Of a stretch of 16,014 nt of DNA, positions 1 through 6,512 are shown one piece after another. The stretch comes from an uncultured Polynucleobacter sp. (lineage in GTDB: Bacteria; Pseudomonadota; Gammaproteobacteria; Burkholderiales; Burkholderiaceae): NCBI GenBank assembly GCA_937996825.1, contig CALKUJ010000158.1:1-16014 (forward strand). Reading direction: 5' to 3'. Position 1 is the first letter of the stretch. Every line of letters starts with the position of its first letter. Position numbers and translations under genes: made by a program. The notes beneath the pieces are model-generated. The model was not told where the DNA came from and ran no database searches. It saw only the letters and a list, made by a program, of their open reading frames with translations.

Positions 1-1290
1 GCTACGTGGTTTGGCGCTGAAACTGTCCTTGGTATTTCTGCCACATTCTTAGAGAGTGGTTTTCGAGGATTGATCTCTGATCCTTTGGGTGCGTCGATCT
101 GTTTGGTCATCTTTGGTTTGGTTTTTGCTAGACCTCTTTACCGCATGAATTTGCTCACCCTGGGTGACTTTTTCAGAATCAGATACAACAAACAAACAGA
201 AATGATTCTGTCACTGTGTATTGTTATTTCTTATTTGGGTTGGGTGGCTGCACAAGTCACGGCCCTTGGCTTGGTATTCAACGTCTTGTCTTACGATGCT
301 ATTTCTCAAAACCAAGGAATGTTGATTGGTTCCACAGTGGTTTTGTTGTACACCTTATTTGGCGGTATGTGGTCTGTGGCAATCACTACCTTTGTGCAAA
401 TGATTGTGATTGTGATCGGTTTATTGATCGTCACATGGACAGCCGGCGATATGGCTGGGGGCATGAGTCATGTCATCAGCACTGCAGCAGCAGCTGGTAA
501 GTTTGACTTCCTGCCTAAATTAGAGTGGCTTGATATGGTTGGTTGGATAGCAGCTTTGGTGACCATGGGCTTGGGTTCAATCCCACAGCAAGACGTCTTT
601 GCCAGAGCGAATTCCTCTAAAAATGAAACTGTTGCGATCTGGGGCACGACCTTGGGAGGAGTTTCTTATTTCTTCTTTGCAGCTGTGCCGCTGTTCTTGG
701 CCTACTCAGCAACAATGATTGATCCTGATTTAGTGGCGAGATATATCAGCAAAGATTCACAATTGATTTTGCCGATGTTCATTTTAGAAAAAATGCCATT
801 CACCATGCAGGTGATTTTCTTTGGTGCACTTCTATCGGTGATCATGAGTACGGCATCAGGAACTTTGTTAGCACCTTCAGTCACTTTTTCAGAAAACATT
901 CTGAAATCAGTTGTACCCCACATGAGTGATCGCACATTTTTATGGGCAACCAAACTCACGGTGGCGTGTTTTGCATCAATTGTTACCTTTTACGCTATTT
1001 ATACAGACGCATCGATTCATGCCATGGTCGAACACGCCTACCGAATCACGCTGGCTGGTGCTTTTGTTCCCCTTGCAGCAGGTTTGTTCTGGAAAAAAGC
1101 CAGTAATTTAGGGGCTGCTCTTGCTATCACCTTTGGTTTGGGTGTATGGTTGTTATTAGAGTTCACCCATACAGAATTACTGGTTGAACCTCATTTATTG
1201 GGCTTGATTGCCAGTTTTGTTGGCATGTTGTTAGGATCTTTTATGGTGCCAAATAAGCACAATTTAGATCACTTAAAGATGGGGCAGTGA
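1..1290 (+). CDS. Sodium:solute symporter family protein (5' partial)
   Basis: The reading frame is open from base 1, so the N-terminus lies outside the window; 429 residues are visible. It is a polytopic inner-membrane protein of the SSS family, which couples solute uptake to the sodium gradient. Supporting sequence: an early TWFGAETVLG stretch, characteristic of the substrate-binding helix region; repeated hydrophobic segments; and a conserved loop with IPQQDVFARANSSK, matching the 'Q-R-x-x-S-A-K' region of PutP and choline-type transporters. The C-terminus is short and hydrophilic and lacks a sensor-kinase extension, so this is a plain transporter. Its substrate cannot be read from the sequence. 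The TTG at 70 is only an internal codon. The stop at 1288-1290 lies just ahead of the next gene, a small lipoprotein, and the two are probably co-transcribed. Confidence 0.9.
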   Translation, partial: ATWFGAETVLGISATFLESGFRGLISDPLGASICLVIFGLVFARPLYRMNLLTLGDFFRIRYNKQTEMILSLCIVISYLGWVAAQVTALGLVFNVLSYDAISQNQGMLIGSTVVLLYTLFGGMWSVAITTFVQMIVIVIGLLIVTWTAGDMAGGMSHVISTAAAAGKFDFLPKLEWLDMVGWIAALVTMGLGSIPQQDVFARANSSKNETVAIWGTTLGGVSYFFFAAVPLFLAYSATMIDPDLVARYISKDSQLILPMFILEKMPFTMQVIFFGALLSVIMSTASGTLLAPSVTFSENILKSVVPHMSDRTFLWATKLTVACFASIVTFYAIYTDASIHAMVEHAYRITLAGAFVPLAAGLFWKKASNLGAALAITFGLGVWLLLEFTHTELLVEPHLLGLIASFVGMLLGSFMVPNKHNLDHLKMGQ

Positions 1291-1298
1291 ATCATTTA

Positions 1299-1601
1299 AT
1301 GAGAAAACTATTACTACTGAGCGCATTCTTCTTATCGGCCTGTCAAATAGGTCATAAAGAAGAAGCGCCTAAAGTAATGGGTGACACTCATTGGACTTTA
1401 GAGTTCACATTGCTCAAAAACAACAAGCCTACCGAAACTAAAACCTATCAGTTTGAATCACGCATGGATTGCTTCAATACCATGTACAAAATGCAAGAAG
1501 CTGCCAAGAAGGTCCGCAATCAAACTGGTGCAGGACTCTGTTACAAATTATTTGCTGATGGTCAAGAGCGCACCAGCAATGATTTATTGACCAGACATTA
1601 A
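1299..1601 (+). CDS. Small putative lipoprotein, function unknown
   Basis: A 100-residue protein with a short lipoprotein signal: M-R-K, a hydrophobic core and a LSAC lipobox, giving lipidated Cys15. The mature part is hydrophilic, starts with HWTLEFTLL, and contains Cys58 and Cys81, which could form one disulfide in the periplasm. I do not recognise the family. I prefer the ATG at 1299 because it gives a compact signal peptide with the positive charges next to Met1. A GTG at 1287 overlaps the upstream stop (GTGA) and would add four residues; a GGGG stretch at 1281-1284 could serve either start, though spacing is poor for both. The gene follows the symporter closely and converges on the lipocalin gene with only seven bases between stop codons. 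Confidence 0.75.
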   Translation: MRKLLLLSAFFLSACQIGHKEEAPKVMGDTHWTLEFTLLKNNKPTETKTYQFESRMDCFNTMYKMQEAAKKVRNQTGAGLCYKLFADGQERTSNDLLTRH

Positions 1602-1608
1602 AGGTGCG

Positions 1609-2154
1609 TTAAAGCTTATTGCTGGGCTTGATCAAATCTTTGCGTTGATAACCTAGCTTTTCAGCTTTCACTAAAAGAGCTTCCTCTAACTTTGGATCCA
1701 GTTGCTTTTGTCTGGCCAAAATCCAAAAATACTTACCGGCTGGCTCGCCAACCAAAACCCAAGAATAATCCTCAGCCAAATCGATCACCCAATAGTCTCC
1801 ATAAAAAGGTCTAAAGAAAGACACTTTTAATTGCGAGTTATTCGATCCCGGCACTACCTTGGCGATACCATTTGCTACCTTAGGACCATCCTTTTTCAGG
1901 CAGGTATTGAGAACGTTGATATGACCATCATCTCTAAGAGCATATTGAGCTGAAACAGTCACGCAATCAGTGCCTTCAAACCAATTGGGTAAACGATAAA
2001 TCTCATACCAAGTTCCTAGGTAGCGGTTCAGATCAACGGAGCTAACGCTTTTAAGAGGGCTGCTAGATTGACGGTATACCGCTTGATTGGCGCAAGCGCT
2101 TAAAATGAAAACACTGGTAATTGAGACAAAAAGAAGATAAATATATTTACGCAT
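1609..2154 (-). CDS. blc: Outer-membrane lipocalin (Blc-type lipoprotein)
   Basis: A 181-residue bacterial lipocalin, about the usual Blc length. The N-terminus is a lipoprotein signal (MRKYIYLLFV and following) ending in the LSAC lipobox, so Cys21 should be lipidated; there is no Asp at +2 (it is Ala), which favours outer-membrane sorting. The lipocalin SCR1 signature is clear: NRYLGTWYEIYRLPNWFE at about residues 43-60, with the conserved G-x-W. Later strands include the YWVIDL and WVLVGEPAGKYFWILAR stretches typical of Blc (SCR2/SCR3 region). Blc proteins bind lysophospholipids and fatty acids and are linked to envelope maintenance and stress; that role is inferred from the family. The gene diverges from the cytochrome b561 gene with 28 bases between start codons. 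No good Shine-Dalgarno sequence precedes the ATG. Confidence 0.9.
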   Translation of the reverse strand: MRKYIYLLFVSITSVFILSACANQAVYRQSSSPLKSVSSVDLNRYLGTWYEIYRLPNWFEGTDCVTVSAQYALRDDGHINVLNTCLKKDGPKVANGIAKVVPGSNNSQLKVSFFRPFYGDYWVIDLAEDYSWVLVGEPAGKYFWILARQKQLDPKLEEALLVKAEKLGYQRKDLIKPSNKL

Positions 2155-2182
2155 GATTACATCGTAAACTAAATTGATACAT

Positions 2183-2821
2183 ATGAAAATTCGTATTTGG
2201 GATCTACCGACAAGATTGTTTCACTGGCTTTTGGTCATGGCCGTGATCGGTAGTTTTGTGTCCGTCAAATTAGGTGGTAATGCCATGATTTGGCATGGCC
2301 GTTTTGGCTACTTCGTTTTAGCTTTGATTTTCTTCAGACTCATTTGGGGTTTTGTGGGAACACATCATGCCCGCTTTGCTCAATTTATCAAGTCACCGAA
2401 AGCCATCTTGGCTTATCTAAAAAATCCTGCTGAAACACCTGGGCACAGCCCATTAGGGGCAATCTCAGTCATTGTATTGATTACTTTATTTTTAGCTCAA
2501 GCCTTAGCGGGCTTGTTTGCGAGTGATGACATTGCCTTTGATGGACCGCTGGTGAAATATGTGGCGTCTACTTGGGTGGAGCTCTTGACCTCATTTCATC
2601 GTTTGAATGAATGGGTTCTGCTAACTTTGGTAGGTATACACCTGGGTGCGATTTTGTATTACAAATATGCCAAGAGAATCAATCTCATCTCTGCCATGAT
2701 CACCGGTGATAAAGAATGGTCAGATACTGCGCCTCTGGTTCAAGATGACTCAAAGGTCAGACTCAAAGCGATGGCCATATTGATCGCCATCGCTTTGATC
2801 ATGTATTACTTCTTACGATAG
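2183..2821 (+). CDS. Cytochrome b561 family membrane protein
   Basis: A 212-residue integral membrane protein of the bacterial b561 / Ni-hydrogenase b-type cytochrome family (four-helix haem-b core). It begins MKIRIWDLPTRLFHW, the standard opening of this family. Candidate axial haem ligands are His14 (RLFHW), His38 (IWHGRFGY), His139 (SFHRLNEW) and His153 (GIHLGA), each in or beside a hydrophobic helix. A final helix (residues about 195-211) ends almost at the C-terminus. Proteins of this type usually pass electrons between the quinone pool and a soluble c-type cytochrome. I chose the ATG at 2183; an in-frame TTG at 2174 would add three residues and has no better ribosome-binding site. The 3' end overlaps the end of the convergent cytochrome c' gene by 16 bases, which fits a b561/c' redox pair. 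Confidence 0.88.
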   Translation: MKIRIWDLPTRLFHWLLVMAVIGSFVSVKLGGNAMIWHGRFGYFVLALIFFRLIWGFVGTHHARFAQFIKSPKAILAYLKNPAETPGHSPLGAISVIVLITLFLAQALAGLFASDDIAFDGPLVKYVASTWVELLTSFHRLNEWVLLTLVGIHLGAILYYKYAKRINLISAMITGDKEWSDTAPLVQDDSKVRLKAMAILIAIALIMYYFLR

Positions 2822-3252
2822 TTATCGTGACAGGCTTTACAAGATTTACCTGCTTCACCAAATGCTTTTTTAATCGTCTCTAAATCACCAGATTTAGCAG
2901 CCGTATTTAATTCAGCCACAGCCTTTTGCATTTTCTCGCCACCAGCTTTGAACTTATCCATTTCTTTCCAGATTTCTGGCAATGACTTGCCACCTTCTGT
3001 GCCTGGACCGAATGCTTGCCACGGTAAGTGAGCCAAACTAGCAACCACTGCAGCGTTCGCAGCTACTTCATTTTTGTCAAAAGGCTTTTCACCTTTAACA
3101 ACGGCACCAATTCTGGAGAAATGATTGCCCATCACGACAAAGGTGGCGGCACGGTATTTGATCGCATCTTCAGTTTTGGCAAATTGAGCATGAGCCATAC
3201 CTGGTGCTAAAAGTGATAGCACTACACCTGTTGCTAGGATTGCTTGTTTCAT
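2806..3252 (-). CDS. Cytochrome c' (periplasmic, haem c)
   Basis: A 148-residue secreted protein. The signal peptide is residues 1-22, with a likely cut after AHA. The mature domain has the four-helix cytochrome c' pattern, with the single haem-binding CKACH motif near the C-terminus (residues 138-142), where this family carries it; His142 is the axial ligand. An early R-x-x-x-F-x-x-M segment (KYRAATFVVMGNHF) matches the first helix, whose residue faces the open distal side of the haem. Cytochromes c' bind NO and CO and may protect against nitric oxide; that is family knowledge. The start is fixed by AAGGAG seven bases upstream and by the signal peptide; the frame stays open further upstream but that part is not coding. 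It is the last gene of a three-gene minus-strand unit, 17 bases after the site-2 protease gene. Confidence 0.92.
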   Translation of the reverse strand: MKQAILATGVVLSLLAPGMAHAQFAKTEDAIKYRAATFVVMGNHFSRIGAVVKGEKPFDKNEVAANAAVVASLAHLPWQAFGPGTEGGKSLPEIWKEMDKFKAGGEKMQKAVAELNTAAKSGDLETIKKAFGEAGKSCKACHDNYRKK

Positions 3253-3269
3253 GAATTTCTCCTTGATTA

Positions 3270-3935
3270 TTAAAAAATGAAACGGAGTGGTACAAGTAAG
3301 GTATCTAAAAGCCAGTAGGTGGCGGACATCACTGGCCGCATCCAAAGAGCACTGATCACACCAGTGATCACCAAGCCTAAAACAATGAAAAATCCCCAAG
3401 GTTCTACTCTTGAAACCATCGCTGCTTGTTTCCAAGGTAACACGCCCACCAAAATACGTCCACCATCGAGGGGTGGAAGAGGAAATAAATTAAAGGCAAA
3501 CATCACCACGTTCACCAATACACCTGCCTGACACATTTCTAAGAAGAAACGCTCGGTGAGTGATACCTTGACCAAGAGTAAATACATGATGGCCCAAAAG
3601 AAAGCTTGGATCAAATTCGATCCTGGGCCAGCCAGAGCAACCCAAATCATGTCTTTTTTAGGATGTTTTAAATTACCAAAGCGAACGGGTACCGGTTTGG
3701 CGTAGCCGAATAAGAAAGTACCGGCAGTTGCAAAGTAGAGCAATAGGGGGACAGCAATTGTGCCCATTGGATCAATGTGCTTGATAGGGTTGAGTGTCAC
3801 TCTACCTAAAGCATAAGCTGTGTTATCACCCAATTGCTTGGCTGCGTAACCGTGCGCAGCTTCATGAAGGGTAATCGCAAAAATGACAGGTATCGCATAA
3901 ATAGCAACCGTCTGAATGATGTTTGCGATATCCAT
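3270..3935 (-). CDS. Site-2 protease family (M50) membrane metalloprotease
   Basis: A 221-residue multi-span protein of the compact, PDZ-less M50 group. The zinc site is intact: HEAAH at residues 24-28 inside the first helix, and NLFPLPPLDGGR at 149-160, which supplies the third ligand Asp157. A GPGSN turn at about 103-107 and hydrophobic segments around 10-30, 58-76, 97-123, 135-155 and 170-197 complete the fold. Related proteins cut membrane-embedded substrates, but no substrate is known for this compact group in most bacteria and none is implied here. The ATG overlaps the stop of the upstream copper-chaperone-like gene by one base (TAATG), so translation is probably coupled. The gene is followed by cytochrome c', so all three are likely one transcript. 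Confidence 0.9.
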   Translation of the reverse strand: MDIANIIQTVAIYAIPVIFAITLHEAAHGYAAKQLGDNTAYALGRVTLNPIKHIDPMGTIAVPLLLYFATAGTFLFGYAKPVPVRFGNLKHPKKDMIWVALAGPGSNLIQAFFWAIMYLLLVKVSLTERFFLEMCQAGVLVNVVMFAFNLFPLPPLDGGRILVGVLPWKQAAMVSRVEPWGFFIVLGLVITGVISALWMRPVMSATYWLLDTLLVPLRFIF

Positions 3936-4138
3936 TAAGCGACCGCCACAATATCGTAGCCAGCATCAACGATGGCCTCGCTCAATCTTGCTTGATCAAG
4001 ATCGCTGGTCACTGTGACTGTTTGTTTGGGAATGTCTGTATCAATCTTCGCGCTTGGATCAAGACCCAAAATGGCTTTTGTGATTGTCTGTGTGCAATGA
4101 CCGCAGTTCATGCCCTTAACAGTAAAAATGAATGTCAT
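3935..4138 (-). CDS. copZ: Heavy-metal-associated (HMA) domain protein, CopZ-like copper chaperone
   Basis: A 67-residue single-domain protein with the ferredoxin-like HMA pattern. The metal site G-M-N-C-G-H-C has Cys12 and Cys15 and follows the first beta strand (TFIFTVKG). The C-terminal DAGYDI carries the aromatic residue common in copper chaperones. It should bind Cu(I) in the cytoplasm and hand it to the N-terminal HMA domain or the membrane entry site of CopA, which is encoded divergently 60 bases away. I chose the ATG at 4138, where homologous sequence begins, with AGGAAA about 13 bases upstream; a TTG at 4171 keeps the frame open and would add 11 residues that do not look like part of the domain. 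It is the first gene of the minus-strand unit. The His before the second Cys (GHC) is found in many proteobacterial members. Confidence 0.88.
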   Translation of the reverse strand: MTFIFTVKGMNCGHCTQTITKAILGLDPSAKIDTDIPKQTVTVTSDLDQARLSEAIVDAGYDIVAVA

Positions 4139-4143
4139 ATTTT

Positions 4144-4174
4144 TTGTGGTTTCCTGATTTAAGGAGGACAATAT
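4144..4174 (+). promoter_or_regulatory. Possible MerR/CueR-type copA promoter
   Basis: A TTGTGG hexamer (4144-4149) and a CAATAT hexamer (4169-4174) are separated by 19 bases, the long spacer typical of promoters activated by MerR-family regulators such as CueR. Within the spacer is a dyad, TCCT-6-AGGA (4152-4165). Both hexamers match the sigma-70 consensus poorly and the dyad is short, so this rests mainly on geometry plus the known control of copA genes by CueR. No regulator gene is in the window. Confidence 0.3.
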
Positions 4175-4198
4175 ATGTAAATCTTAACTTATTCCATT

Positions 4199-6445
4199 AT
4201 GGAGCTTATGAGTCAATTAGTCACCCTCAACATTCGCGGCATGACGTGCGCCTCATGTGTGGCTAGGCTTGAAAAATCATTATCAAAAGTTGCTGGGGTT
4301 GATGCTGCCAGCGTCAATTTGGCAACTGAAAAAGCTCAAATCAGGGTCAATCAAGAGCCGCAGAACATCACCAATCTTTTGATAGCGGCTGTTAAGAAAG
4401 CCGGATTTGAAGCGAATGTGTTCAGTCACCAGTCAACAGTTGTCGCTCGCACAAACATCATTGATTTACATGGCAAAGCTGCGGTGATCTTGGCCATGGC
4501 ATTGTCTCTTCCATTACTTGCGCCTATGTTGCTCATGCCCTTTGGTGTTCATTGGATCTTGCCGGCATGGGCCCAGTTTTTATTGGCCACCCCTGTGCAA
4601 TTCATTTTAGGTTCTCGTTTTTATGTCGCTGGATTTAAAGCTCTGCGGATGGGTTCTGGCAACATGGATTTATTGGTGGCGCTTGGTACCACAGCTGCTT
4701 ATGGTTTGAGTATTTACACCTGGTATCTATCTGACTGGGGTAGGGCTTATGAACCGCATGAACTTTATTTTGAAAGTTCTGCGGTGGTGATTTCATTGGT
4801 GATGTTGGGTAAGTGGTTAGAAGCGAGAGCTAAAAAAGAAACCACAGCAGCCATCACAGCCCTTCAGTCTTTGTGGCCTGATCAAGCGAAATTATTACGT
4901 CAGCGCGATTTAAACCAATTGGATTATCAATATTTACCGATTGCACAAATCTTGCCAGGTGATTGGGTTTTGGTATTACCGGGTGAACGCATTCCAGTGG
5001 ACGGCTTGGTCATTGAAGGTCTGAGTGAAATTGATGAGTCGATGTTGACTGGTGAATCCAAGTTACTTGAAAAAGAAAAAGACTCAACAGTGATTGGCGG
5101 TTCTTTGAATGGATCAGGACGCTTGATCATTCAAGCGACAGGCGTTGGCGAGACAAGCGTTTTGGCAAAGATGATTGCTTTGGTCGAGAACGCACAAGCT
5201 GAAAAAGCACCCATACAACGATTGGTTGATCAGGTCAGTGCTTGGTTTGTGCCCACAGTGGTATTGATTGCAGTCGCCAATTTTTTAGTTCATTCATTGC
5301 TTCTTGATAATTCGCAACATGCATTGTTGTATTCAGTAGCCATCTTGGTGATCGCTTGCCCATGTGCCTTGGGCTTGGCAACGCCAGTAGCCATCATGGC
5401 TGGCACAGGTGTTGCGGCAAAATTTGGCATTTTGATCAAAGATGCTCAAGCCCTAGAGTTGGCTCACCGCATCAATGTGGTGGCATTTGATAAAACGGGC
5501 ACATTGACACTGGGCAAACCCAGTGTGAAAAACTTCATTAATTTCAGCGATTCAAATGATTCACAAATCCATGCTTTGGCTTTGGGTTTACAAATGGGCA
5601 GTGAGCACCCTCTGGCAAAAGCCATGATTCAATTTGCAGAGCGCCAGCAAGTGAGTGCAGAAAACTACGCCACGATTCTGGCGAATGTTGGCAAGGGCGT
5701 TGAGGGCCAATGCGTGAGTGGCTTGTATCAAGGTAAAACCATTGCCTTTGTGAGCTTCCACGCAATGAAAGAACACGCATCTGAGCAAATGCAAACAGCT
5801 GCAAGCAAGGAATTAAATGTTGGTCACAGTGTGTCTTGCTTGGTAGATGTGACAAATTCATCCAATCAGCAAATCCTGGCCATTTATTCATTTGGAGATG
5901 AATTAAAGCCAGGAGTGAGTGAAGCAATTGAGCGCCTCAAATCAATGAAGATTAAAACTGTGATGATTTCAGGGGACAACCAATTGGTGGCTAATTTACT
6001 GGCGCAGAAAATTGGTATTGATGAAGTCTATGCAGAAGTATTGCCTGCAGAAAAAGCTGCCATCATTCAATCACTCAAAGCCATTCATGGACGTAGTTAT
6101 GTGGCGATGGTGGGCGATGGGGTGAACGATGCACCTGCTCTTGCAGTAGCAGACGTTGGTATTGCGGTATCAACTGGAACAGACATTGCTATGCATGCAG
6201 CAAGTATCACCTTGATGCGCGGTGATCCTGCTTTGGTGCCTGATGCAATTGAAATTTCGACCAAGACTTGGCAGAAAATCAAACAAAATTTATTCTGGGC
6301 CTTTGTTTACAACTTGATTGGTATTCCCTTGGCTGCTCTGGGTTATCTAACTCCCATGATTGCGGGCGCAGCAATGGCGGCATCCAGTGTGAGTGTGGTT
6401 AGCAATGCTTTACTGCTCAGAAAATGGACAAGGCCCAAATCCTGA
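4199..6445 (+). CDS. copA: Copper-exporting P1B-1-type ATPase
   Basis: A 748-residue P-type ATPase that exports Cu(I) from the cytoplasm using ATP. Order of parts: one N-terminal HMA domain with GMTCASC (Cys17, Cys20); two extra N-terminal helices typical of P1B pumps; the actuator TGES loop (284-287); the membrane metal site CPC (387-389); the phosphorylation motif DKTGT (Asp431); the HP dipeptide of the nucleotide domain (470-471); and GDGVND (639-644). The last helices carry YN (VYNLIG) and M-x-x-S-S (MAASSVS), which together with CPC mark the Cu+ subclass. All key residues are intact. The start is uncertain: ATG 4199 and ATG 4208 both lack a well-spaced Shine-Dalgarno sequence, while the strong AAGGAGG at 4161 points at an ATG (4175) that is followed directly by an in-frame stop. 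It diverges from the CopZ-like gene. Confidence 0.95.
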   Translation: MELMSQLVTLNIRGMTCASCVARLEKSLSKVAGVDAASVNLATEKAQIRVNQEPQNITNLLIAAVKKAGFEANVFSHQSTVVARTNIIDLHGKAAVILAMALSLPLLAPMLLMPFGVHWILPAWAQFLLATPVQFILGSRFYVAGFKALRMGSGNMDLLVALGTTAAYGLSIYTWYLSDWGRAYEPHELYFESSAVVISLVMLGKWLEARAKKETTAAITALQSLWPDQAKLLRQRDLNQLDYQYLPIAQILPGDWVLVLPGERIPVDGLVIEGLSEIDESMLTGESKLLEKEKDSTVIGGSLNGSGRLIIQATGVGETSVLAKMIALVENAQAEKAPIQRLVDQVSAWFVPTVVLIAVANFLVHSLLLDNSQHALLYSVAILVIACPCALGLATPVAIMAGTGVAAKFGILIKDAQALELAHRINVVAFDKTGTLTLGKPSVKNFINFSDSNDSQIHALALGLQMGSEHPLAKAMIQFAERQQVSAENYATILANVGKGVEGQCVSGLYQGKTIAFVSFHAMKEHASEQMQTAASKELNVGHSVSCLVDVTNSSNQQILAIYSFGDELKPGVSEAIERLKSMKIKTVMISGDNQLVANLLAQKIGIDEVYAEVLPAEKAAIIQSLKAIHGRSYVAMVGDGVNDAPALAVADVGIAVSTGTDIAMHAASITLMRGDPALVPDAIEISTKTWQKIKQNLFWAFVYNLIGIPLAALGYLTPMIAGAAMAASSVSVVSNALLLRKWTRPKS

Positions 6446-6464
6446 TCACTCAAAATTTGGGCCT
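6431..6464. terminator. Perfect 10-bp hairpin at the end of copA
   Basis: AGGCCCAAAT (6431-6440) and its exact reverse complement ATTTGGGCCT (6455-6464) flank a 14-base loop that contains the copA stop codon. No T-tract follows on either strand, so this is not a standard intrinsic terminator; it could stabilise the 3' end or help stop transcription between the convergent copA and gst genes. Confidence 0.5.
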
Positions 6465-6475
6465 AGATGTATGAC

Positions 6476-6507
6476 TTAATTAATTAATTAATCAATCAAT
6501 CAATTAA
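6476..6507. repeat. Tandem tetranucleotide tract, T(T/C)AA x8
   Basis: Eight consecutive tetramers: four TTAA, three TCAA, one TTAA. It lies between the converging ends of copA and gst, five bases from the gst stop codon. It is a short, pure-unit tract of the kind prone to slippage, but sits outside both reading frames. Confidence 0.9.
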
Positions 6508-6512
6508 ATAAC

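Noticed and set aside
3253..3435. Upstream extension of the cytochrome c' frame
   Set aside because: It would overlap the site-2 protease gene out of frame; the signal peptide and AAGGAG fix the start at 3252.
4139..4171. TTG start adding 11 residues to the CopZ-like protein
   Set aside because: The added residues are outside the HMA fold and the TTG has no ribosome-binding site; it also runs into the copA control region.
5544..5927. A 127-codon open frame antisense to copA
   Set aside because: It lies within the nucleotide-binding domain of an intact ATPase and has no recognisable protein features or start signals.
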